NCBI GenBank assembly: GCA_030248215.1
Contig: JASANG010003746.1
Coordinates: forward strand, 62,001-126,000
Direction: 5' to 3'
Length of the DNA stretch: 64,000 bases
Source of the DNA: Enoplolaimus lenunculus
Taxonomy: Eukaryota > Nematoda > Enoplea > Enoplida > Thoracostomopsidae
Position numbers and translations under genes: made by a program. Positions 38,931 to 47,870 of the stretch are shown here, piece by piece. Below the pieces are notes generated by a model. It worked only from the letters and a program-made list of their open reading frames with translations. It ran no database searches and had not been told where the DNA came from. How positions within the stretch are numbered: position 1 is the first letter of the stretch; every line of letters begins with the position of its first letter.

Positions 38931-39434
38931 CAGGCGGGCGACGGTTTGTCCCATGTTGATTCGGCGTCAACGTTAAAATTCGGGCTGTCATATCGGGTCA
39001 ACAGACAACTCGAATGTTATAAGACATTAGCTTGCGAGCCACCGCTCTCAAATGTTCAAAGTGTAGAAGAGTCGATATTTCACGTGATACTGTGGGACAT
39101 CGAACACATATGATATTCCAAAATTTCAGCGGATATCATATGATATTCTGCGGGACAGACTAGAAGAGTCGATATTTCACGTGATACTGTGGGACATTGA
39201 ACATCATATGATATTCCAAAATTTCAGCGTGCAAAATTTGAAAAGATATATGATATTCTCAGACAATACCTCGCATATAATATACTATTGAATAAAAGGT
39301 GACTCATACATGATAATAGAAAACAAATACAAATTTTTGAAACGATATAGTCTCTAAAGCATACCAAATGTTACCAAATACTCTAATAGACACAAAAGGT
39401 GTCCCAGGCTGCCCCGGTTATAACGTGAACCCCG
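38931..39434. mobile_element. Partial copy of a TIR element (GGTTCACGTTATA family)
   Basis: The interior (acggtttgtcccatgttgat) and right end (CTGCCCCGGTTATAACGTGA) match the full copy at 60899-61511. The left terminus is missing. An internal 97-bp tandem duplication begins at 39064 and 39161. Confidence 0.5.
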
Positions 39435-39844
39435 CGCTTTGTACAGACTATGAGGACAAGTTGCACGAACAGAGTGCACTCTTTGCACAGTACCTCAACT
39501 TTACGTTCAAGTTATAGCGCTGTTCTACATCCCAGACGAATTGAAGAGACTGGACCATCGTTGACATCCACGTAGACATTAACGAGGATGATCCGCTGAA
39601 ACGACCTTAAATACGTGTTTTAGAGCAGGCGTGTAGGCAGCAAGTATTTTAAAATTAACACAGCCAGAACTTCATATATGTGCATGTAAAGAAATTTAGC
39701 TCATTGTTGTGAATGTAAATACACCTTCGTCAAATGCTACCTATGAAACAAAATATCTTGTTTTAAAACTTTTCTGTAGATAAAATATCGGAGAGTTGAT
39801 CAACTTCGAGTCTATATTTTTACGCTTCGGCCGGAACGGCTAGG

Positions 39845-40080
39845 ACAGTCACACGCCTATGTTTGTGCTGGGTCGGTCAGGAGAACTTCAAGCCTATGTT
39901 TTTGCTCGGTCAGTCGGGACAGCCAGGACAGCTTCGTACCTATGTTTTCGGTGGGTTGAATGGAAAAACTTCCAGACCATGTTTTCTGGGTCGCACGGGA
40001 CAGCTTCAAGCGTATGTTTTCGCTGGGTCGGTCGGAATAGACCGAAAAGCCTCTAGAATACGTTTTCAGTTGTCGGAAGG
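39845..40080 (+). repeat. Minisatellite, unit about 34-46 bp
   Basis: About five imperfect units built on ggacagcttcaagcctatg followed by ttttcgctgggtcggtc. It gives artificial open frames in two phases. A weak relative (ggacag words) lies at about 23600-23700. Confidence 0.5.
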
Positions 40081-40197
40081 CTCAGCTTCAAGCCTGTTTT
40101 CGTTGGCTCCGTTGTAGTACGAAAGAAAAAAATCCGCAATTTGTTTGTGACCGCCCTTGGATGGGACTCTTGTGTCAAAGCTTTTTTCTGGATGTAA

Positions 40198-40558
40198 ACG
40201 GATAATATAAACATGACGGAAACGAATACTGATTAAATAACGAAAACGTAAAACGGATATTGAAATATAAGTTTCAAAATTGTTTTGTTTTTCTGCCAAC
40301 ACAATTTAGGTGTGCTGTATATTCACCGGTCTTCCAAAATTTTAAAGAAAAAATGGCGCATGCATTGAAAATTTTAAAGTTTTGAATAAATTTCGGAATT
40401 TTTATTTCATTTGAAATAATTGCTGCATATAACAACAAATTGCAAGATATGCACTCGATTTAACTATTTTTTAACTTAAAAATAACAGAATTTCCGTTAG
40501 ATCTATAACTTAAACGGACACCGACTTTTATCGGAAACGGATATCCGGTTACACCGTG
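40198..40558. mobile_element. hAT-like element, CCGTTTCCG family, with 8-bp target duplication
   Basis: 361 bp with ends CTGGATGTAAACGG and GGTTACACCGTG. Flanks gctttttt (40190-40197) and gctttttc (40559-40566) agree at 7 of 8 bases. Confidence 0.65.
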
Positions 40559-40566
40559 GCTTTTTC

Positions 40567-42199
40567 CATTTTTCCACGCCTTCGGAAAACACAGAAAGAA
40601 ACCCGAAGAAACTTTTTCCGTTCATTTTTCCGGTTGCTTACGGTAACCAAAATAACGGATACTAAACCGGAAAACTAATATTGAAAACTAAAGGTTGCAA
40701 AGATGGGCCGACTAATGTACAGATTAGGGCGGTAATGGTAGAATTAACATATTTCCAAGATTAAGCGTTAAGATATTAGGTGTATACCTAGCGTAAGCCG
40801 AAGTCCAGAAAAAATGGTTTTTTAAAAACTGAAACTTACTCCGTAGTAGTCCCTCGGCAAGAAGGTTCACCCTGGTCTATGAATAAGCCGACAGAACATC
40901 GTCCGCCCTCCTTTGTATCCGCAGTTTTGCAACAACCGCAAAACATTGTTGGTACTCCGATGCTTAGATTTTTGTTTAAGCGGTAGGTGTTTATATCGCA
41001 GCAGCAAAATTGCAGGTGATACGGCCAGATTTTAAAATCGAAACGGCCTTTATATAAAATATTGGTAAAGATTATTTGCCCTTATAGTGAATCTCATCAG
41101 ATTCTGACATCTCAAAATTTCAAGAAGTATTTTCAGCATAAACTTTTTGGTTTTATGCATTGAACAATATTCCTTTTGTCGTGTTTAGTTGAATCATTCA
41201 AAATAGCAGTATTGCTGTGTGTTTTCTATAATTTTTTTGACTCGCGTTAATGTTCAAATTTTATTTAACGATGATCAATTTTATTCTAAAAAAACGAGTG
41301 CGCTTGCCACATGTTATGTGTTTGCAAATATAACGATTCATCAATTTAAATATATAAAATAAAGCGGTGTGTCTCAATTGAAGTATAAACTATTTGGTCG
41401 AGTGGTTGTTCTTGCGCATACAAATTTTGAATTTGAATTACAAGAGTGTAAGCTCTTCTTGACCTATACGTGCTATTTGAACAGTTTTATGTTGTTTTGT
41501 AGCGGCAACATTTTAATCTTGCTGAAAGATTCAAAAGCGGGCAGTAATCGTTGATTTTAACATTGTACATTTTGAGATTTAGCTGTTCGATTGGGAATAA
41601 TATTGCATATACTCGAGGGCATAGAATTAGTACTGTTGCCTGATATTTGGCAAACTTGGTCAGTGTAGTATAGACTTGTGTAAGTAGTTTGCTTTTGCTG
41701 TCGAATTTAGAGTAAACCTTTATGTAAGTGATGCTAAATAGGAACGGAACCAGACCGTGGCTGGTATTGTCCGTCGAAAAATTTTTTTTATATATCGAAA
41801 CAGCACCAATGAGAGTTTTCCTCTAGAATTATAGAACTTTAGCTAGATACCGGTGTACTGTAATTGATACGTTCGCTTGCGTGGGTATTAAAGGTTTCTC
41901 GTATTTAATTTTTAATCACTAAATTATGCCTAAGCAATTGCTTTCTCGGAAATTTTAATTTTTTTTGAAACTTTCGTGCTAATATTTTAAACTTTGCCGT
42001 ACCGATTCGTTATACTTTAACTCAGTTTTGACGGCACTATTAAATTTGTTTTTATAGATGAACTATTCATTTATTTTGAATGCACTGTTATGCACTTTGT
42101 TTTGGGTGCAGAGATATTTGAGGTTCACTTTTCAATAATTTCCATTTCAAATGCAACTGGCCCTTCTTCAAGCAGATTCTGTAGCTGCGTAAGTGAAAT
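40567..42199. other. AT-rich intergenic region
   Basis: No supported gene, RNA or clear repeat was found. Confidence 0.4.
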
Positions 42200-42273
42200 A
42201 ATATCGGCAAGGATAAAAAACAGCACTATGGAATTTACAACTTTGAGCACATAATTTCTATGTCGGATTTTAG

Positions 42274-43250
42274 ATGACACACACTTACTTGACAATGATT
42301 CACACTCCGGTTAGTATTTGCAACCATACGTCAACTTCGTCAACCGCGGTGACCAACATCTCCAACAGCGCCGAATTACACCATCTCTGCGTAGACTGTA
42401 AAAAAGACGGTGGAGATTTATGTCTGGCGTGTGACGAATGCGACGGGTGGATTCACTATTCTTGTGCGCGGATACCGGAAGCATTGGCAAACAGTATCGA
42501 CGGCTACGATCGAATCCTGGTGGTCTGCCATGCGTGCCTAGCCAGCAGCTGCCAACAACGCGAACGGCGTCATTCTCCGCAACTGCCTTTTGCTGCAATT
42601 AACACCGATCCAGATCCCAAATACGATGGTCTATCAATTCTCCAAAAAGATGTGGCGTCTCAAACCTCAACAATGGAGGCGACGAAAGAAGTTTTACAAT
42701 GACTAACCTCAACTAGCATTAAAACTTCTGAGCAAAATAACCAACGGCGAATTCTAATGTACGACGTAGTATCCCAATTTGCCAATACCGAAGAACGCGT
42801 TGTTTCAGCACCACTAGAATAGGATGAAGCAAAATATCATAGATCTGTCGTAGTTTGCGGACTTCCTGAATCGTCTAATGAAACAGAAACTGATAAACGA
42901 CTCATAAAACTTCTAGATCCTTCTGCTACCGTTGAAGCCACATTTAAAGCCGGCTCCGACTTCTTAAAGTATGTCTTCCGTCTTCCAGCGTCGCACGATT
43001 TGTCGTAGGCCGAGTTCGTGCGCTGCGGCATAACCCTGAATATAAGAACGTTTTCGTTAGGCGCTCGATGAATGACCGGGCCTTCGTCAGCTCGCTGCAC
43101 TCCACTCAAAAGCATACGAACTGAACACAAGTCAAAGCAATAATAAGAACGAATGGATCGGTATGTCATCGTCAATGAAAAGCTGATTCTATTCACAGGT
43201 TGCATTCGCCTAAACGGCCGCTTGGTATAAAGGGTAAATATATACACTGA
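42274..43250 (+). pseudogene. LINE (CR1-like) ORF1 with PHD finger, decayed
   Basis: The first 142 codons (42274-42702) are open and encode a C4HC3 PHD-type finger (CVDCKKDGGDLCLACDECDG, then WIHYSC and CHAC). PHD-finger ORF1 proteins are typical of CR1-group LINEs. After the TGA at 42702 the frame continues through further stops with ORF1-like remnants (VVVCGLPESS, then words resembling the conserved NVFVR-S-M block near 43040-43075). At least three stops or shifts break it, so the copy is dead. Confidence 0.65.
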
Positions 43251-43287
43251 GCTAGATTAATCGTTCGAAATCGTTAATGGGAAAACT

Positions 43288-44515
43288 GTGTGTAAATTTA
43301 AACTAAACCCTGGGGTTGCTCCAACGGACTTATGGATAAAATATAGTCCCGTACTACATAACGACACCAAGTTTCTAAACTGCAAACTTATAAATGCACG
43401 TAGCATTTGCAACAAACTATCAGGCTTAGAAGTTCTTCTGAATTGCAATAACTACCATATCATTGCGATAACGGAAACATGGCTTAACAACAACTATCCA
43501 GACTCTTTGTTAGACCTTTTCCATCAATATAATCTTGTCCGCGAAGACCGGAAGAAACTCTCTCGTGGCGGCGATGTTGCGTTATTCATCAAATTAGGCA
43601 TAAAATGTACCGTGGTTGAAAGTACTGGAACCTCAGACGATTGCCTCGAGCAAGTTGCGATATTGACCTTCATTCACCTTCGAAACCTCGGCTAATCAAT
43701 CCAAGACCATGAGCACTGTCAATCAATGATCGCTTCAATCAGACACCTGTCCGACGTACCATGGCCGGTAACATTTGTCGGCGACTTTTACTTTCCTGGT
43801 GTTGATTGGGTTACTCATTCTTGGCCTGATAACAAACTATACGACACATTATAAGGGGTATAAATGAAGCTGGCCTCGAACAACTGGTAATGTTCCCAAC
43901 TCGGTGGAGAAATATCTTAGACATTATTCTAACATCTTCTGCTTTAAACGTGCCTTCCGTGACATGCAGTTAAATTTTTTAAATTCTTATCATTATTCTA
44001 TTGATTTGTCTGTTACTGGAAAGTTTTCTGATAATTTAATGAAGAAACACTATTCGTTTGATTTCAAAAAAGCAATTTTTTGTGCTATGAAAGCATATCT
44101 TGCTAACATCGATTGGGACAGCGTGTTCCTTAGCACTTTTTCAGTCCAAGATAAATGAAACTGTCACAAAATAATGTATGATGCATGTCTGCTTTACGTA
44201 CCGTTGAAAACCAATGCCATAACGTTGAAGCATAGCTATCCATTTAATATGAAGAGACCCTTATCCAAGAAAAAGGAGTTATGGAATATTAAATGCAAAA
44301 CTGACCAAAATTTCACAGAATACATGTTGCTCAGCCGAAAATTTTCTAACACAGTTTTCAAGTTTCGCCAATTGACAGCATAAAATATTAAACTCTGGAG
44401 ACCAAAATAAGCTTTTCAAATACGTTAATAGCTTGTGTTTTACTCGTAGCGGTGTTAGTTGTTTAAAAACAAAACAAGATGTGCTTGTTACTGATGATGT
44501 CGTGCGTGAAGGCAA
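43288..44515 (+). pseudogene. LINE (CR1-like) ORF2, endonuclease part, decayed and cut at its 3' side
   Basis: An apurinic endonuclease domain is visible: NARSICNKLSGLEVLL, IIAITETWL, a GDVALFI stretch, then in another frame FVGDF-x-FPGVDWVTHSW. The linker to the reverse transcriptase (KKKELWN, FKYVNS-like, VLVTDDVV) continues to about 44513. There several frames have stops. No reverse-transcriptase core (FADD box) follows. The next bases belong to the virus-like element, so the LINE is truncated at its 3' side, the reverse of normal LINE 5' truncation. Confidence 0.7.
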
Positions 44516-45596
44516 TAATGACCCTCATACAATAATAAATGAACGTAGGGTTGATACTGGGTTTTTGAAATGTAAATTGGGTATATTGTGGTCCCCTCTA
44601 CCCCATAAACGTTCACGGCAATTTTATTGTTTGTTTCAAACCTTTCTATATCTAACACTTTAACCGGGTAGTCTATGCCGGTCATATATAATTTATTTTC
44701 GAATTGCTTATATTTAGTCACTCGTTCTGCATGTTCTGTACGGTTATCACTATGTAAATGTGCAAGCACAATGCACAAAAAACACTTACTGTCCTCATTC
44801 CGAATGTTAAGCACTGCGTGCTTCTTTCTTATCCACAGGGGTAAAGGTTTATATGTTGACCCTCTTAATGGCACATATCTACTAATGTGTATGTCTGCAT
44901 GCCCTATACTATCTAAAACCCACCCTGATCCCATTGCTTGAAAATCATCAATTTTTTTCGAAATATCGTTCAAAGTACTATCTAGCTCAATACATAAATT
45001 TGTTCCTGGTAATATCGAACGTGATTTTGAATTAAAATGACACGTCATTTGTGTGTCATCTAATTTTTTCATTGTACACTGTACGCTTATCCATATCTTA
45101 ATACCTAGTTCTCTTCGTTGTTTTAACAATTTTAATAAAAGTTCCTTAACGTCTGCAAAAAATATTGAAATGTCTGCTATGTGTTTTTCAGGTACCGCAT
45201 AATAACATTGCAAGTACCCTTACGCGCTTGTGGGCATTGCTTATGTTCGAGGGTATGTCTGTATTATCGGTTACTCGTTGTTTGTTTACCAAGTGCTGTA
45301 TGTCACGATCATAAGCGCGTCGTTTACTACCTTGTCCTATGTTATCGTGTGATGTTGTTGTTGGTTGTTGGCCAGAAAATACTGGGGGTGGCAACCGTGG
45401 TCCGCTGACATTACTAAGGCTTAACCGAGGGGGTTGAAAGTGCCCCCTCATGTGACGTTGCAAGTAATCTTCTTGAAAAACTTATGTGGCATATTACACA
45501 TTCAAAAGGCTTATCTTTATGCGCCGACTCCATATGTCTATACAAATTGTCACTTTGAGTATACGAACTAGTACAATAACCACACTTGAAAGCCAT
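44488..45596 (-). pseudogene. Virus-like element gene: C2H2 zinc fingers plus N-terminal region of a Polinton/adintovirus-type DNA polymerase protein, frameshifted and truncated
   Basis: The ATG at 45594-45596 starts one intact C2H2 finger (CGYC...LYRHMESAH) and the first half of a second. The second finger's remaining residues (L-x2-H-x3-H) continue in another frame from about 45465, so the reading frame is lost inside the finger. A second frame change occurs near 45213. From there an open stretch to 44488 holds motifs known from invertebrate Polinton/adintovirus polymerase ORFs: GSGWVLDSI, ISRYVPLRGSTYKPLP, LNIRNEDSKCF and VNVYGVEG. The polymerase and nuclease domains that normally follow are absent: the match ends at the LINE junction at about 44515. 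It is a broken copy, or the assembly has errors at two sites. Family assignment rests on motif memory. Confidence 0.65.
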
Positions 45597-45650
45597 TCTA
45601 TTTAAGCGTTTGCAAAAAATATGCGTTAAAATTGTAACTTGGTAAAATGA

Positions 45651-45720
45651 AACTGATTGAGGTTTTCCAGAATTCGCGGGTTTATATAGGTTTCAGAGCT
45701 GTCAACAGCATGATAAATCT
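45651..45720 (-). promoter_or_regulatory. Promoter of the zinc-finger/polymerase-like gene
   Basis: On the minus strand a TATATAAA box (45681-45688) precedes an initiator TCAGTT (45651-45656) by about 30 bp, 55 bp before the ATG. The 42-bp block 45679-45720 is nearly identical to 46933-46974 in front of another gene of the element. Confidence 0.6.
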
Positions 45721-45797
45721 GGTATCTTAAAATGTGTTAGTATTGAAAAGCTTTGTGGTTCTGTATTAACGAATCAGAATGAAGCAACTATTTAATG

Positions 45798-46088
45798 TTC
45801 TAGAAATTGGTATTGAATAACCTATCAGACTGCAGTATTCTCATGACGTAACTATGATGACATAGAAGGTTCTAGAAATTCAATTTGATAACAACCAATC
45901 AAAATGCAGGATTCTCACACGTCACTCAGATGGCCCGAAACTTCTAGATAATTTGGTAGCAACCACTGAAATGACTTTATAGCTCAACGTTCTAGAACTT
46001 TCGCTGCAAAAAATAACCAATAAAAATGTAAGCAGAAGTTTCAAAATTTACTATAAAAGGAGCTTAATTCAGGGGTACATAATCATTT
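45798..46088. promoter_or_regulatory. Heat-shock-element array in a bidirectional promoter, 72-bp tandem repeats
   Basis: TTCTAGAA cores lie at 45798, 45870, 45942 (as TTCTAGAT) and 45990; the first three are spaced exactly 72 bp apart. Several extend into three alternating units: GAAggTTCtaGAA at 45865-45877 and TTCtaGAActTTC at 45990-46002. A GAAgtTTC pair lies at 46035-46042. CCAAT boxes are at 45895 and 46017, TATAAAAG at 46052 and an initiator TCATTT at 46083. Order and spacing are those of a classical heat-shock promoter. It lies between two divergent genes. Confidence 0.65.
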
Positions 46089-46119
46089 TACAATTTTAAC
46101 ACTCAAACATTGACGCATA

Positions 46120-46413
46120 ATGGACTCATCGGAACTAGTACACCATCTTGTGCAAAGCTTAAAGAATGCTGTAGAACGTGAGATTGTACAGCAAAATGCA
46201 GCACATGTAGCAATGGAATTACGAAATAGATTGAAACAACCATGTACAGCATGCACTTTAGACCAGCAAAGTCAATGGGCTCATATGGCGTTTGGTGGGT
46301 GCATGGATGATAAAAGAATTGATAGAACTACTGTTGAAATTATTTGTGATAAGCTTAATATTGAATACTCGCAACGTTTATATAACATTGTAATGAATAA
46401 TTTGAACGAATAA
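46120..46413 (+). CDS. Small protein of the virus-like element, 97 residues, Cys/His motif
   Basis: ATG at 46120 lies 35 bases after the initiator and 68 after a TATA box. The protein is intact and uninterrupted. Its N-terminal half is a likely helix (LVQSLKNAVEREIVQ). The centre has CTACTLDQQSQWAHMAFGGC, an arrangement (C-x2-C, H, C) that could bind a metal. The C-terminal half is helical. I do not recognise the family; similar C-x2-C/S-Q/H/C small proteins occur in metazoan viral elements, but that is a loose recollection. The intact frame contrasts with the broken polymerase-like gene beside it. Confidence 0.6.
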   Translation: MDSSELVHHLVQSLKNAVEREIVQQNAAHVAMELRNRLKQPCTACTLDQQSQWAHMAFGGCMDDKRIDRTTVEIICDKLNIEYSQRLYNIVMNNLNE

Positions 46414-46658
46414 AATGAAAATAGCGTAATCTACTTCTGCATATAGCAGATGTTGCATATGCATCAGATGGCTTTTGCCATATTTTACTTCACCTTAAAT
46501 GCTATATGAATAAGCTGCAAATACATTCTTTATGCAGGAAATAAGCCACTGGCATTTTAAATAATATCAAAAAACATTGCATTTACAAAAGTCTGACCAT
46601 GTTTAAGTTCACTGCTAATAAATGTCACCATGTTAATTACTTCTTTTCTACTCATCAA

Positions 46659-46865
46659 TCATTCATTCAATTTCTGTTCATATTCTGAAACACCGTCAAT
46701 CCAGTCACCTGTTCTTTTACACTGTTCTTTAAAATCTTTTACTTTTTGCTTCCAAAACATAATTTCTTTTTTCATATAATATTCTTCAACCCATCGAGCT
46801 ATATCATATGTTTCGTCTGACGCACAGCACGACATGCAAATGGTGCTGCTTGTTTGATTTCCCAT
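46659..46865 (-). CDS. Small, probably N-myristoylated protein of the virus-like element, 68 residues
   Basis: The ATG at 46863-46865 gives MGNQTSST, which fits the N-myristoylation consensus (Gly2, small residue at position 6). It is followed by a cysteine cluster (CMSCC) suited to palmitoylation, then a charged helical region with WVEEYYMKKEIMFWKQKVKD. A membrane-bound accessory protein is inferred. The promoter has the same TATA-initiator layout and 42-bp block as the zinc-finger gene. The family is unrecognised. Confidence 0.55.
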   Translation of the reverse strand: MGNQTSSTICMSCCASDETYDIARWVEEYYMKKEIMFWKQKVKDFKEQCKRTGDWIDGVSEYEQKLNE

Positions 46866-46904
46866 GCCCTTGTTGTAATTATTAGTTTTAAAAATTGATT
46901 ACGA

Positions 46905-46974
46905 AACTGGTTGAAATTTTAAAGATTTTACAGGTTTATATAGGTTTCAGAGCTGCTAGCAGCATGATAAATCT
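46905..46974 (-). promoter_or_regulatory. Promoter of the myristoylated small protein
   Basis: On the minus strand TATATAAA (46935-46942) is followed about 30 bp on by CCAGTT (46905-46910), with the ATG at 46865. Block 46933-46974 repeats 45679-45720. Confidence 0.55.
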
Positions 46975-47316
46975 TGGTTTATCCGAAAATATTTATTAAG
47001 CGTGAAAAGTTAGCTAATTTTGATTGGTATAAACCCTCATATATAGTTTAGTCTGACACTGTTTAAATTGTGCTTGCAGAGATAGGTTGCTTCTTCTAAG
47101 ATCTAAACATGCTTTTTAGCATTTGCTTTATGTTACAATATATTATATTGATTTAATTTCCTTCACAGAGTGTTTCTAAGTATGTACCATCAAACAAAAA
47201 TTATCTATATACTGGATAGATATTTTTGAGATCTTTATAAACCTTTGCAAAACCACCCGGTTTAGATAGGTCGTTTCACTCTTCCGCTCTTGGTTTTCAT
47301 GCAGTTCGAAAAATAG

Positions 47317-47368
47317 AAGATCCACCCGGTGGATCTTTTCATAAAATAGAGTAGCCCTTGAAAGGGCT
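47317..47368 (-). terminator. Two hairpins 3' of the basic-protein gene, the first histone-like
   Basis: On the minus strand AGCCCTTTCAAGGGCT (47353-47368) starts 27 bases after the stop codon. It has a six-base stem, a TTCA loop and flanks CCCAAC / ACTC. A purine-rich ATGAAAAGAT follows. This resembles a histone mRNA 3' stem-loop plus downstream element, though the canonical loop is TTTC. A second perfect hairpin (AAGATCCACC / GGTGGATCTT) lies at 47317-47337. Confidence 0.4.
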
Positions 47369-47395
47369 GTTGGGATAAGCTCTGTTCACCACCAC

Positions 47396-47692
47396 TTAGT
47401 GTCGGCGCTCGACTTCGAACCAATTGGTGAAAACCATAGCCGTGATGGCTACATTGCCACGAAGCACCACACCTAGGATGCGGCCTTGCGTTCCATCTCC
47501 TCGTTCACCCACGGCGTGGTGGAACTCACGATAACGAATGATTCCACCTTTTTGGGTTGGCCGCTCCATGTGCCAACGTTTGCAGGTTCGTTCTACCCTA
47601 TCTTGCCAGCCGCTATATAGACGACTTTTGCCTCGCTCAACTCGTACGCCGACGTGAGTCCTTGTCAAATGCTTGCTGATTTGGACTCGCAT
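47396..47692 (-). CDS. Small basic protein, 98 residues, unrecognised
   Basis: The frame is open upstream to 47794, but the ATG at 47690-47692 is preferred. It follows a TATTTAAG box (47729-47736) and an initiator TCAGTCAGTT (47699-47708), spaced as in the other genes of the element. The product is rich in Arg, Lys and His (THVGVRVERGKSRLYSGWQD) and is richer in GC than its surroundings, which supports real coding. Size, charge and the 3' hairpin recall a histone, but I see no convincing histone fold; the match to the H4 C-terminus is only a few residues (AITAM). A viral DNA-packaging protein is another guess. Confidence 0.45.
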   Translation of the reverse strand: MRVQISKHLTRTHVGVRVERGKSRLYSGWQDRVERTCKRWHMERPTQKGGIIRYREFHHAVGERGDGTQGRILGVVLRGNVAITAMVFTNWFEVERRH

Positions 47693-47756
47693 TTTTGCAA
47701 CTGACTGAATTTTTTTGTTTTGCATGCTCTTAAATAGTTTTGCTTTGTACAGGGAC

Positions 47757-47840
47757 CTAGGCAAAATGTCGCGTGGCACAGCGTGCTTGCACACTTATAA
47801 CGCTTTAGTAGGCAAAATGTGGCGTGGCGTGGTGCACCAA
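47757..47840. repeat. Direct repeat, 51 bp apart, upstream of the basic-protein gene
   Basis: taggcaaaatgtcgcgtggca and taggcaaaatgtggcgtggc-type copies are seen near 47758 and 47809. They could be part of its promoter or a border of the element. Confidence 0.4.
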
Positions 47841-47870
47841 AATTGAAAGAAAAGCTTGTAAGCACCTGAT

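Larger units (their letters stand above)
44516..47870. mobile_element. Polinton/adintovirus-like gene cluster, decayed fragment
   Basis: The cluster consists of a minus-strand gene resembling the N-terminal part of Polinton-type DNA polymerase ORFs (44488-45596), a divergent small gene (46120-46413), a minus-strand small gene (46659-46865) and a minus-strand basic protein gene (47396-47692). Each has a TATA box and initiator at a fixed distance, and an enhancer-like array lies between the first two. The left border abuts the broken LINE at about 44515. The right border is uncertain and no terminal inverted repeats, integrase or capsid gene were found. Confidence 0.55.

Noticed and set aside
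38931-39434. CRISPR-like or regularly spaced array
   Set aside because: The repeats are long, palindromic CATATGATATTC words in a transposon, without unique spacers of even length.
39859-40117. Two overlapping open frames at the minisatellite
   Set aside because: Openness follows from the repeat unit; the two phases encode the same repeat and have no start or splice context.
47401-47460. Possible tRNA B-box (GGTTCGAAG) on the minus strand
   Set aside because: No A-box at the right distance and no cloverleaf; it lies inside an open coding frame.
47396-47692. Direct identification of the basic protein as histone H4
   Set aside because: Only size, charge, the 3' hairpin and a few C-terminal residues agree; the histone fold core is not recognisable.
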